Assembly (NCBI GenBank): GCA_026392145.1
Contig: JAPLCS010000066.1
Location: forward strand, 1-5,991
Direction of reading: 5' to 3'
DNA length: 5,991 bases
Source of the DNA: Fimbriimonadales bacterium
GTDB lineage: Bacteria > Armatimonadota > Fimbriimonadia > Fimbriimonadales > Fimbriimonadaceae
The first letter of the stretch is position 1, and every line of letters starts with the position of its first letter. Below the pieces are notes generated by a model. It did not search any database, had not been told where the DNA came from, and saw nothing but the letters and a program-made list of their open reading frames with translations. Both the position numbers and the translations under genes were made by a program. This document shows, piece by piece, positions 1-5,516 of this stretch.

Positions 1-28
1 GAATCTTTTCTCACTCTTTGGTATTTTC

Positions 29-54
29 ATCACCTTATTAACGTAAAAGGTGAT
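29..54. other. 26-bp imperfect palindrome in left arm: candidate recombination crossover site
   Basis: Half-sites ATCACCTT (29-36) and AAGGTGAT (47-54) are perfect inverted repeats separated by 10 bp, 26 bp in total. That is the length of the hix crossover sites used by Hin-type DNA invertases. The two central bases would be AC at 41-42, a non-palindromic dinucleotide able to set site polarity. The role is inferred; no recombinase binding motif is known to me for this protein. Confidence 0.45.
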
Positions 55-95
55 TCAATGTAGCTCACGAATGAACACAACATTAAAGGAAAGAA

Positions 96-113
96 AACGT
101 ACACAAATACGTT
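96..113. repeat. Second short palindrome of the left arm
   Basis: AACGTA (96-101) and TACGTT (108-113) form a 6-bp inverted repeat around a 6-bp spacer. The mirrored copy sits at 918-935 in the right arm. It could be an accessory binding site, as resolvase sites have several, or an operator for the recombinase gene; neither is shown. Confidence 0.4.
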
Positions 114-172
114 CGTAAATGCATACATATTTATACTAGGTTTTTTTAGCCAAAAAACTAAAGTGTTTTGTG

Positions 173-192
173 AACTTTTTTCAAAAAAAGTT
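173..192 (-). terminator. A/T-only hairpin just after the recombinase stop codon (weak terminator candidate)
   Basis: AACTTTTTT (173-181) is the reverse complement of AAAAAAGTT (184-192), so the transcript can fold into an AU-rich hairpin 3 nt past the stop codon. There is no T-run right after it on the minus strand, and the stem has almost no GC, so efficient termination is doubtful. The surrounding 118-195 stretch is very AT-rich and shows no gene. Confidence 0.25.
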
Positions 193-195
193 TCC

Positions 196-894
196 CTAGG
201 CTGCCTTTTTGAGCTCAATTTCCTCAGAAAGTAGTCTCTGAATGGTCCGGATGTGAAACTTTGATCCAGGCGTAGGTTCCACTCCGTCCGCGTTCAGTTT
301 GGTAACAATTCCACGAATACTCATGCCGGATCTACGTAATTGCCATACCAAATCTCTAATTTCAGGAGAAATAGCTACTGGTCGTCCGAGTTTTATCCCT
401 TGCGCCTTTTTAACCGCTAACGCTTCTCGAGTTCTCAGAGAAATCAATTCCCTCTCAAGTTGGGCAAAAGTAGCCATCATCGTCAACTGAGCATTGCCGT
501 ACGGTGTCGTAGTGTCAATGCTGCAATCCATCAGAACAAGACTCCAACCCTGCATTCGAGCCGTGTCTCCAATTTCGCACACGTCTCGTACCGATCGACT
601 CAACCGGTCCAATTTTGCGCACAGCAAAACTTCAGCATCCCCTTCGGCGAGTCTGGAGAGTACGATTTGAAGTCCTTTTCGGTTGATTCCTTTGCCCGAA
701 ACCCCCGCATCCTCAATGATTTCCAGTAGTTCCCATCCACGCCGAGCACATTCATGCTCGAGCTTCTGCCGCTGAGATTCCAAACTCAAGCCGCTTTCTA
801 CCTGGTCAGAGGTAGACACTCTCACGTATCCGATGACCCGAGTGGTATCTCCTTGCTGTCTCTTGGCAGGTCGATTTGCAAGTGACTTTTTCAT
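196..894 (-). CDS. Serine site-specific recombinase (resolvase/invertase family), 232 aa
   Basis: The protein is predicted to cut and rejoin DNA through a 5'-phosphoserine link. The catalytic domain spans about residues 19-165: GYVRVSTSDQ carries the nucleophile Ser27 with Arg25, KLDRLSRS supplies the paired arginines (97 and 100) and Asp96, and AQLERELISLRTREAL is the long E-helix used for dimer and tetramer contacts. GIKLGRP (about 166-171) links to a C-terminal helix-turn-helix (about 178-222) with the LNADGV...IRTIQRLL pattern seen in many recombinases. It is a little longer than Hin-type invertases and far shorter than large serine integrases. The frame is open upstream to GTG at 981 and ATG at 960 through the inverted repeat. 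I chose ATG at 894 because the catalytic domain starts soon after it and GGGAAG (899-904) could serve as a weak ribosome site. All key catalytic residues are present, so it looks active. Inversion, resolution or transposition cannot be told apart from the protein alone. Confidence 0.93.
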   Translation of the reverse strand: MKKSLANRPAKRQQGDTTRVIGYVRVSTSDQVESGLSLESQRQKLEHECARRGWELLEIIEDAGVSGKGINRKGLQIVLSRLAEGDAEVLLCAKLDRLSRSVRDVCEIGDTARMQGWSLVLMDCSIDTTTPYGNAQLTMMATFAQLERELISLRTREALAVKKAQGIKLGRPVAISPEIRDLVWQLRRSGMSIRGIVTKLNADGVEPTPGSKFHIRTIQRLLSEEIELKKAA

Positions 895-903
895 GCCACT
901 TCC

Positions 904-917
904 CGTATACCTATACG
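904..917. repeat. 14-bp near-perfect palindrome at the inner edge of the right arm, upstream of the recombinase
   Basis: CGTATA and TATACG half-sites surround a 2-bp centre. The palindrome straddles the point where the long repeat ends (914) and has no counterpart on the left side. It lies 10 bp upstream of the preferred recombinase start codon, a place suited to an autoregulatory operator. That role is inference. Confidence 0.4.
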
Positions 918-1030
918 AACGTATTTGTGTACGTTTTCTTTCCTTTAATGTTGTGTTCATTCGTGAGCTACATTGAATCACCTTTTACGTTAATAAGGTG
1001 ATGAAAATACCAAAGAGTGAGAAAAGATTC
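914..1030. repeat. Right arm of the long perfect inverted repeat
   Basis: This is the reverse complement of 1-117. It lies directly upstream of the recombinase gene, which is transcribed away from it on the minus strand, so it probably holds the recombinase promoter, though I see no convincing -35/-10 pair. The sequence just outside (from 1031) cannot be compared with the left flank because the window starts there. Confidence 0.93.
977..1002. other. 26-bp imperfect palindrome in right arm: partner crossover site
   Basis: This is the copy of the 29-54 palindrome in opposite orientation, with half-sites 977-984 and 995-1002. Two such sites facing each other are what a serine invertase would need to flip the roughly 950 bp between them. 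Function inferred from position and symmetry only. Confidence 0.45.
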
Positions 1031-1107
1031 GTATTGAATCGAACAATAAGACGTTAATAGTGCGTATGTAGGACTTTAGTTGCAGTTTCACGATTCCAGT
1101 ACTTTTC

Positions 1108-1146
1108 TGACAACTAATCATTACAACTGGTCGTGACAACTGATGA
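1108..1146. repeat. Three direct repeats of TnACAACT at an exact 13-bp period
   Basis: TGACAACT at 1108-1115, TTACAACT at 1121-1128 and TGACAACT at 1134-1141 start exactly 13 bp apart, and the first and third agree in 11 of 13 bases. An 8-bp inverted pair, TAAGACGT (1047-1054) and ACGTCTTA (1148-1155), brackets the array. Such iterated sites are typical of regulator binding upstream of a gene. Here that gene would be the DUF1460 protein starting at 1209; the regulator is unknown. Confidence 0.5.
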
Positions 1147-1191
1147 AACGTCTTACTTAACCACTTGTTTATCCTCGTGCTGTTGGTCAGA

Positions 1192-1197
1192 TATGCT
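1192..1197 (+). promoter_or_regulatory. Candidate -10 element for the DUF1460 gene
   Basis: TATGCT fits the TAnnnT pattern and lies 11 nt before the ATG at 1209. This would give a very short or absent 5' leader. No good -35 is present at the usual distance, and no Shine-Dalgarno sequence precedes the start codon. Confidence 0.25.
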
Positions 1198-1208
1198 AAT
1201 TTTTGGTA

Positions 1209-2039
1209 ATGATTTCTAGCTTTGGATTGTTTTTGGGTTCTCTTCCTCTGGCACATGTTGCTCAAGGACTTTCAGTTGATGTGCTTGCAAAAGATGCTGA
1301 AGCGGCGAATGTTTACAGTCAGCCGATTGGTAGCCGCATGGAATTCTTTGCGAGGAAGTTCCTTGGCACTCCTTATGTTGGTTTTACGCTAGACCAAAAT
1401 CCGAAAGAGGAGAAGTGCACCGTGCTCGTTACTGGACTTGATTGCGTTACCTTTATGGAAACCGTGCTCAATCTTGCTCGCACCAAGCGTCCTACTGAGT
1501 CCTCATTGAACAAGTCGGTCGCCTTCACTCGGTATTGGAATGGGCGAGTGAACGGCTATCTGAGTCGGTTGCACTACACTTCGGACTGGATCTTTGATAA
1601 CGACCGAAAGAAGACTGTCATTGATTTTTCGAAGTCATTGCCTGGGGCGGAAAGGTTTACGAAGCAAGTTGGTTATATGTCCGCAAATCCTGATAAGTAT
1701 CCTGCCTTAAAAGAGAACATTAATTTGTTGCCTCGGTTAGAAAAGCAGGAAAAAGAGTCTAATCAACGAACGAAGTGGTTTGTGCCACTTGCGTCGATTC
1801 CAGAAGCGGAGAAGCAACTTCAAACCGGCGACATCATTGCCTTGTGCGGTGGTCCTAGGGGCATAGACTGTAGCCACGTGGGTCTGATTATTGTGGAAAA
1901 TGGCGTGCCTCATTTTGTTCACGCCAGCAGCACCAAGAAGCAGGTTACTTTTGATAAGCGACTTAGTGAGTTCCTTTCGGGTTCAACTTCGACCATTGGG
2001 GTGATGGTTGCTCGCCCGGTTGAGAACTTAACTCCCTGA
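1209..2039 (+). CDS. DUF1460 family protein, putative exported N-acetylmuramoyl-L-alanine amidase-like cysteine hydrolase, 276 aa
   Basis: It resembles the DUF1460 family, whose known structures have an NlpC/P60-like papain fold and which is thought to cut peptidoglycan-derived substrates. Recognisable motifs are GTPYVGFTLD (53-62), GLDCVTFMETV (76-86) with the probable nucleophile Cys79, YWNGRVNGYLSRLHYTSDWI (109-128), and GDIIAL...DCSHVGLII with the probable catalytic His223, followed by HFVHAS (235-240). The first 18-20 residues are hydrophobic and end in AHVAQG, which suggests a signal peptide, though it lacks the usual positive residue near the N-terminus. ATG at 1209 is preferred over the in-frame TTG at 1203; an in-frame stop at 1197 excludes longer forms. 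The length suits a complete single-domain member. It stands alone, with the recombinase cassette 178 bp upstream and a tRNA downstream. Family assignment is firm; substrate and true export are inferred. Confidence 0.85.
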   Translation: MISSFGLFLGSLPLAHVAQGLSVDVLAKDAEAANVYSQPIGSRMEFFARKFLGTPYVGFTLDQNPKEEKCTVLVTGLDCVTFMETVLNLARTKRPTESSLNKSVAFTRYWNGRVNGYLSRLHYTSDWIFDNDRKKTVIDFSKSLPGAERFTKQVGYMSANPDKYPALKENINLLPRLEKQEKESNQRTKWFVPLASIPEAEKQLQTGDIIALCGGPRGIDCSHVGLIIVENGVPHFVHASSTKKQVTFDKRLSEFLSGSTSTIGVMVARPVENLTP

Positions 2040-2072
2040 ACTCTTTTGTGTCCATCTTGTAACATTGTTCAT

Positions 2073-2102
2073 CTGTCACAGCTCTGGTGTGGCGGGTATT
2101 CT
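2073..2102 (+). promoter_or_regulatory. Weak candidate promoter for the tRNA
   Basis: CTGTCA (2073-2078) and TATTCT (2097-2102) each match four of six bases of the -35 and -10 consensus, with an 18-bp spacer. Transcription would start about 35 nt before the tRNA, so the 2114-2133 hairpin would fall in the leader. The match is too modest to be sure. Confidence 0.25.
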
Positions 2103-2113
2103 TTAGAGGCTGA

Positions 2114-2133
2114 GTGACCAGCCATTTGGTCAC
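2114..2133 (+). other. 7-bp-stem hairpin between the DUF1460 gene and the tRNA
   Basis: GTGACCA (2114-2120) and TGGTCAC (2127-2133) are perfect inverted repeats around a 6-nt loop. The hairpin ends 9 bp before the tRNA and 75 bp after the DUF1460 stop. It is followed by ATTCTAA rather than a T-run, so it is a weak terminator at best. It could instead be part of the tRNA precursor leader. Confidence 0.35.
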
Positions 2134-2142
2134 ATTCTAACC

Positions 2143-2218
2143 GGGCCTGTAGCTCAGGGGTTAGAGCGGACGGCTCATAACCGTTTGGTCGGGGGTTCGA
2201 TCCCCCCCGGGCCCACCA
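2143..2218 (+). tRNA. tRNA with anticodon CAT, probably tRNA-Ile2 (lysidine type); elongator tRNA-Met is the alternative
   Basis: A full cloverleaf can be drawn. The acceptor GGGCCTG (2143-2149) pairs with CGGGCCC (2208-2214). The D-stem GCTC/GAGC surrounds an 8-nt loop. The anticodon stem GACGG/CCGTT (2169-2173, 2181-2185) has loop CTCATAA and anticodon CAT at 2176-2178. The variable region has 5 nt, and a 5-bp G/C T-stem carries loop TTCGATC. Discriminator A2215 is followed by an encoded CCA. G1-C72 pairing and the absence of three G-C pairs at the base of the anticodon stem rule out the initiator. The acceptor stem matches the usual bacterial tRNA-Ile(GAT) one, and the short D-loop plus TTGGTC after the anticodon stem resemble E. 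coli tRNA-Ile2. I therefore favour an AUA-reading tRNA whose C34 is converted to lysidine by TilS. Confidence 0.95.
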
Positions 2219-2255
2219 CTTATTTTCTGGCTCGTTCTCTTACGTTGTGGCGAGT

Positions 2256-2291
2256 AGAAAGAAAACACCCTATTCTTTCCGAAAAGGGTGT
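2256..2291 (-). terminator. Rho-independent terminator of the gcvH-gcvPA-gcvPB operon
   Basis: On the minus strand ACACCCT (2291-2285) and AGGGTGT (2271-2265) form a 7-bp stem around a 13-nt loop, followed at once by TTTCTTTCT. It lies 28 bp past the gcvPB stop codon. On the plus strand the same stem lacks a good T-run, so any effect on the converging tRNA transcript would be weaker. Confidence 0.8.
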
Positions 2292-2319
2292 CTTGTAAGG
2301 TGGCCTAGATTTTCCGAGG

Positions 2320-3789
2320 TTAACCGTTCCAGCGGACATCAAGTTGTTTGACGGCGAGAGTTTCGTCTAGTCGTCCTACAATTCGAGTCGAAGGAGCATC
2401 GTGAAGCAGGTCCGAATTCTCAACCGCTTCGTGGCAAATAGCAATCAATGCATCACAGAAGTCATCCAGTGTGTCTTTGGACTCTGTTTCTGTGGGCTCG
2501 ATCATTAAGCACTCTGGCACGATGAGAGGGAAGTAGTTCGTTGGCGGGTGGTATCCGTAGTCAATCAGTCGTTTGCTGATGTCAAGGGCTCTCACACCGT
2601 GCTCCTTCTTGTACTTTTCGGCGGTGAGGATGCATTCATGCATACAAGGTCGATCATGTGCGGGAGGTAGTACCTCTTTGAGTCTTTCTCGCACGTAGTT
2701 TGCGTTCAGTACCGAGTATCTGGAGATGTCGGCGATTCGCTCCCTTCCGTACGCTCTCAGATAGGTGTACGCCCGAACTTCCATGAGGAATTGGCCGTAG
2801 AACGCGGCGACTTTACCGATGGTGTGCGGTCGATCGTAATCAGCAATGAGAGTGTCTCCGACTGATCGGATGACTGGTACGGGCAAGAATGGTTCGAGGT
2901 GCTTTTGCAACCCGATTGCTCCGCATCCTGGTCCGCCTCCACCGTGAGGTGTGCTGAACGTCTTGTGAAGGTTGAGGTGCATGCAGTCAAAGCCGTGGTC
3001 TCCCGGACGTGTGGTGCCGACCATTGCGTTCATGTTGGCGCCATCGCAGAAGACTTGTCCGCCCGCATCGTGAACCATTTTGCAAATCTTTTCGATGTTC
3101 GGTTCGAAGAGACCCAAGGTTGACGGATTGGTGAGCATGAGTGCGGCAACGGTGTCATCCAGTGCTGCCTCAAGGGCGGCAAGGTCAGTATTTCCATCTG
3201 CATCAGTTGGAATGGACTTGACTGAGTAGCCACAACGAGCTGCAGAGGCTGGGTTGGTACCGTGAGCTGAGTCGGGAACCAAGACTACTTTGCGCTTGTC
3301 GCCTTCGCCAATGGATGCATGGTATGCCTTGACGAGCATTAAGCAGGTCATTTCTCCGTGGGCACCCGCGAGTGGTTGGAGGGTGATGGCATCGAATCCA
3401 GTGATTTCGCAGAGCATGGACTGGACCCCGTGGAGAATTTCCAATGCGCCAGGAATTGTTTCGACTGGTTGGAGGGGGTGAAGCTGGGCGAAGCCTGCTA
3501 GACCCGCTGCCTTTTCGTTGATCTTGGGGTTGTACTTCATCGTACAAGAACCGAGCGGGTAGAAGCCCGTTTCGATTCCGTAGTTGATGTGGCTCAGGTT
3601 GGTAAAGTGACGGAGCAAGTCAAGTTCGCTTACTTCGGGCAGTTTGAGTTCTGAACGGGTTTCACCCACGACCGATGCGAGGTCAACTTCGGGTGTATCG
3701 CATGTTGGTACATTACATCCGATTCGACCTGCTTTTGACTTGGAGTAAATCAGGGAAGGTTCTGGTACGGTTTGAGTTCTTCGGTTCAT
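2320..3789 (-). CDS. gcvPB: Glycine dehydrogenase (decarboxylating) subunit 2, C-terminal half of glycine cleavage P-protein, 489 aa
   Basis: Together with GcvPA it forms the PLP-dependent glycine decarboxylase. This removes CO2 from glycine and passes the aminomethyl group to the lipoyl arm of GcvH, in the cytoplasm. Motifs are in the expected order: YPLGSCTMKYNPK (77-89), DSAHGTNPAS (173-182), FCDGANMNA (247-255), and HLNLHKTFSTPHGGGG, where Lys276 is the expected Schiff-base lysine, then the glycine-rich GGGGPGCG. The length is normal for the split form. ATG at 3787-3789 overlaps the gcvPA stop by 4 nt (ATGA). A strong Shine-Dalgarno sequence lies inside the end of gcvPA, so translation is probably coupled and re-initiated. 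It is the last gene of the operon, followed by a terminator. I see no frameshift or missing motif. Confidence 0.98.
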   Translation of the reverse strand: MNRRTQTVPEPSLIYSKSKAGRIGCNVPTCDTPEVDLASVVGETRSELKLPEVSELDLLRHFTNLSHINYGIETGFYPLGSCTMKYNPKINEKAAGLAGFAQLHPLQPVETIPGALEILHGVQSMLCEITGFDAITLQPLAGAHGEMTCLMLVKAYHASIGEGDKRKVVLVPDSAHGTNPASAARCGYSVKSIPTDADGNTDLAALEAALDDTVAALMLTNPSTLGLFEPNIEKICKMVHDAGGQVFCDGANMNAMVGTTRPGDHGFDCMHLNLHKTFSTPHGGGGPGCGAIGLQKHLEPFLPVPVIRSVGDTLIADYDRPHTIGKVAAFYGQFLMEVRAYTYLRAYGRERIADISRYSVLNANYVRERLKEVLPPAHDRPCMHECILTAEKYKKEHGVRALDISKRLIDYGYHPPTNYFPLIVPECLMIEPTETESKDTLDDFCDALIAICHEAVENSDLLHDAPSTRIVGRLDETLAVKQLDVRWNG

Positions 3790-5117
3790 GCGAGCACCTC
3801 CTTGAGGCTTTGAGCAAAGTGGTCAATTTGATCCTTGGAGCGGACTTCGGTTACAGCAACCAGGAGGTCATTGTCCATGCCTTGATAGTAACTGCCGAGT
3901 GGTAGTCCTGCGAGAATTCCCTTCTTAAGGAGGGCATCTCGAACTTCCGTGGCGTTCTTTGGCAGTGACAGAACGAATTCACCAAACACTTTGCCTGTGA
4001 ATTTAAGTTTGCCACCAGCGGCTGTGAGCTGCTGGATTGCGTATTGAGTGTTACGAACTGAGCTGGTTGCCACCTTGGTAAGGCCGTTTTTACCGAGCGC
4101 CATCATATACACGGTGTTTGCCAGTGCCATGAGGGCTTCGTTGGTGCAGATGTTAGAAGTTGCTTTTTCGCGTCTAATATCTTGCTCACGAGTTCGCAAG
4201 GTCATGACGAATCCTGGTTTGTCTCCGTGTAGCTCTTTTGTCCGTCCGACAATCCGTCCGGGAATGTTTCGGATGAGTTCTTTTTTGCAAGCGAACAGGC
4301 CTACCATGGGGCCACCGAGACCCATGGCCACTCCGAGCGGCTGTCCCTCTCCTACGACGATGTCAGCACCGAAGTCTCCCGGTGGTTTGAGAAGTGAAGA
4401 AGCGACAGGGTCGGACACCACGATGAACATGGCTCCAGATTTGTCGGCATCTGCTTTGGCTCGTGCCAGATCTTCGATTCCGCCGAAGAAGTTTGGATAT
4501 TGAACGATGACGCACGCCGATTCAACCGTGCTCATGTCTCCTGCGAGGCCATTTTGCGCCGGTACGGTGACGACCTCGATGCCCATTGACCAGCAGTAGG
4601 TGTCGAGAACTTGGCGGTAGTGCGGATGCACCGTTTCTGAAATTGTTACTCGATCTCGATTTTTAATTCCCGTTGCCATGATGGCGGCTTCTGCCATCGA
4701 AGTGGCTCCATCATACATGGAAGCATTGGCGATTTCCATGCCGTAGATTTCGGCAATCATGGATTGGAATTCGTAGATGGCCTGAAGATAGCCCTGAGAT
4801 GCTTCTGGTTGGTATGGGGTGTAGGAAGTTAAAAACTCACCGCGAGAGATGACTGCTCCTACGGTAGCCGGCACGTATCGATCGTAGACACCTGCTCCCA
4901 GAAAGCAAGTAACTTTGGTCATGTCGATGTTTTTGGCGGCAATCTCTGTGAGATGCGCCATTAATTTGTGCTCGTCAAGCGCTGGCGGAAGGTTCAACGC
5001 CCCTGGCTTGACTCGAAGGTTTTCAGGAATCTCGCGGAAGAGTTCGTCAATAGAACTCGCCCCAATCAGCCCAAGCATGGCTTGGGTGTCTTCGGAAGTA
5101 TGAGGAATATATGGCAT
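3786..5117 (-). CDS. gcvPA: Glycine dehydrogenase (decarboxylating) subunit 1, N-terminal half of glycine cleavage P-protein, 443 aa
   Basis: This is the partner subunit of GcvPB in the split P-protein, which decarboxylates glycine with PLP. Characteristic stretches are FLGAGVYDRYVPATV (72-86), TSYTPYQPEASQGYLQ (97-112), MYDGATSMAEA (134-144) and a C-terminal VTEVRSKDQID. The length is normal for the family. The frame could start at TTG 5129, which would overlap the end of gcvH by 8 nt. I prefer ATG at 5117 because family members usually begin MxYIPxT, and here MPYIPHT starts exactly there, 4 nt after the gcvH stop. No clear Shine-Dalgarno sequence precedes either start, so translation may be coupled to gcvH. 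The gene overlaps gcvPB by 4 nt at its 3' end. Confidence 0.97.
   Translation of the reverse strand: MPYIPHTSEDTQAMLGLIGASSIDELFREIPENLRVKPGALNLPPALDEHKLMAHLTEIAAKNIDMTKVTCFLGAGVYDRYVPATVGAVISRGEFLTSYTPYQPEASQGYLQAIYEFQSMIAEIYGMEIANASMYDGATSMAEAAIMATGIKNRDRVTISETVHPHYRQVLDTYCWSMGIEVVTVPAQNGLAGDMSTVESACVIVQYPNFFGGIEDLARAKADADKSGAMFIVVSDPVASSLLKPPGDFGADIVVGEGQPLGVAMGLGGPMVGLFACKKELIRNIPGRIVGRTKELHGDKPGFVMTLRTREQDIRREKATSNICTNEALMALANTVYMMALGKNGLTKVATSSVRNTQYAIQQLTAAGGKLKFTGKVFGEFVLSLPKNATEVRDALLKKGILAGLPLGSYYQGMDNDLLVAVTEVRSKDQIDHFAQSLKEVLA
3796..3803 (-). promoter_or_regulatory. Strong Shine-Dalgarno site of gcvPB inside gcvPA
   Basis: AAGGAGGT on the minus strand is a near-perfect anti-16S match and ends 6 nt before the gcvPB ATG. 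It fixes that start and shows that this organism uses standard ribosome binding sites, in contrast to the genes here that have none visible. Confidence 0.85.
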
Positions 5118-5121
5118 GGAT

Positions 5122-5499
5122 TTAGCCAACGTGCGCGCTGTACTCGGCTGCGCTCAACAGGTCTCCAGGAAGGTCACCATTCACTCGAATCTTAATCATG
5201 AATCCGGCACCGTATGGGTCTGAATTGACCAAGTCGCTCGATGAATCTAGGTTGCCATTCACTTCAATGACTTCTCCTGCGACTGGCGCATAGAGGTCGG
5301 ATACTGCCTTGACGCTTTCGATGCTCCCGAAAGTTTCGCCGGCGGAAAGGGTTTTGCCGACGGATGGGAGGTCTACGTAAACAACATCACCAAGTTCTGA
5401 TTGAGCTTGGTCGGTAATGCCGACGGTGGCGACATCGCCATCAAGTTGAATCCACTCGTGCGATTTCGTGTATTTGAGTCCTTCTGGGATCGCTGACAT
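5122..5499 (-). CDS. gcvH: Glycine cleavage system H protein, lipoyl carrier, 125 aa
   Basis: GcvH is the small cytoplasmic shuttle whose lipoyl-lysine arm carries the aminomethyl group from the P-protein to the T-protein and is re-oxidised by lipoamide dehydrogenase. The sequence shows KYTKSHEW (9-16), VGITDQAQSELGDVVYVDLP (26-45) and GSIESVKAVSDLYAP with lipoylation site Lys64, the position usual for the family. The start is uncertain by two codons: ATG at 5505 gives MPMSAIPEG and ATG at 5499 gives MSAIPEG. The second fits the family better and has a TAnnnT element 7 nt upstream, consistent with leaderless initiation. It is the first gene of the gcvH-gcvPA-gcvPB operon. gcvT, often found just upstream, is replaced here by divergent trmD. 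No glycine riboswitch fits in the short gap. Confidence 0.97.
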   Translation of the reverse strand: MSAIPEGLKYTKSHEWIQLDGDVATVGITDQAQSELGDVVYVDLPSVGKTLSAGETFGSIESVKAVSDLYAPVAGEVIEVNGNLDSSSDLVNSDPYGAGFMIKIRVNGDLPGDLLSAAEYSAHVG

Positions 5500-5506
5500 A
5501 GGCATA

Positions 5507-5512
5507 AGGATA
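5507..5512 (-). promoter_or_regulatory. Candidate -10 element of the gcv operon
   Basis: TATCCT on the minus strand lies 7 nt before the ATG at 5499, the distance expected if transcription starts at that A. A TTGACC hexamer further upstream (minus strand, near 5544-5549) is too far away to pair with it. It could instead pair, with an 18-bp spacer, with a poorer GATTCT, so the exact promoter is uncertain. Confidence 0.3.
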
Positions 5513-5516
5513 CCGA

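Larger units (their letters stand above)
1..117. repeat. Left arm of the long perfect inverted repeat
   Basis: This is the reverse complement of 914-1030 without a mismatch. It is AT-rich and contains two internal palindromes (29-54 and 96-113). Read on the plus strand it has the same short open frame that precedes the recombinase in the right arm, starting ATG at 71, but here the frame ends in TAA at 116-118, exactly at the inner edge of the repeat. The match reaches base 1, so the arm may continue outside the window. Confidence 0.93.
1..1030. mobile_element. Serine-recombinase cassette bounded by perfect long inverted repeats (putative invertible or mobile element)
   Basis: Two arms, 1-117 and 914-1030, are exact reverse complements: base i pairs with base 1031-i through all 117 positions, and the match breaks at 118/913. 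Between them lies about 800 bp containing a single serine recombinase gene on the minus strand. No second gene such as tnpB, a cargo gene or a DDE transposase is present. Serine recombinases of this size usually invert DNA between inverted sites or resolve direct repeats, so this arrangement most simply suggests a segment that flips its own recombinase gene. A minimal mobile element with long terminal repeats is the alternative. The left arm begins at or before the window edge, so the full extent is unknown. No target-site duplication can be checked. Confidence 0.7.

Noticed and set aside
30..218. Short minus-strand open frame across the left arm
   Set aside because: It lies in AT-rich repeat sequence, overlaps the recombinase 3' end, and encodes no recognisable domain.
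196..894. IS607-type serine transposase
   Set aside because: IS607 TnpA carries its DNA-binding domain at the N-terminus and usually pairs with tnpB; here the helix-turn-helix is C-terminal, no tnpB is present, and IS607 elements lack long terminal inverted repeats.
1193..1219. ATG at 1193 as start of the DUF1460 gene
   Set aside because: It is out of frame with the protein and reaches a stop after eight codons.
990..1265. Minus-strand open frame from the amidase start into the right arm
   Set aside because: Low-complexity translation with no family resemblance; it overlaps the real gene start and the repeat arm.
2143..2218. Initiator tRNA-fMet, or tRNA as attachment site of the recombinase cassette
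   Set aside because: The G1-C72 pair and anticodon stem are not of initiator type. The cassette lies over 1 kb away with a gene between, and no duplicated tRNA end is visible.
3203..3547. Minus-strand open frame within gcvPB in another frame
   Set aside because: It overlaps a fully conserved P-protein gene and its translation looks random.
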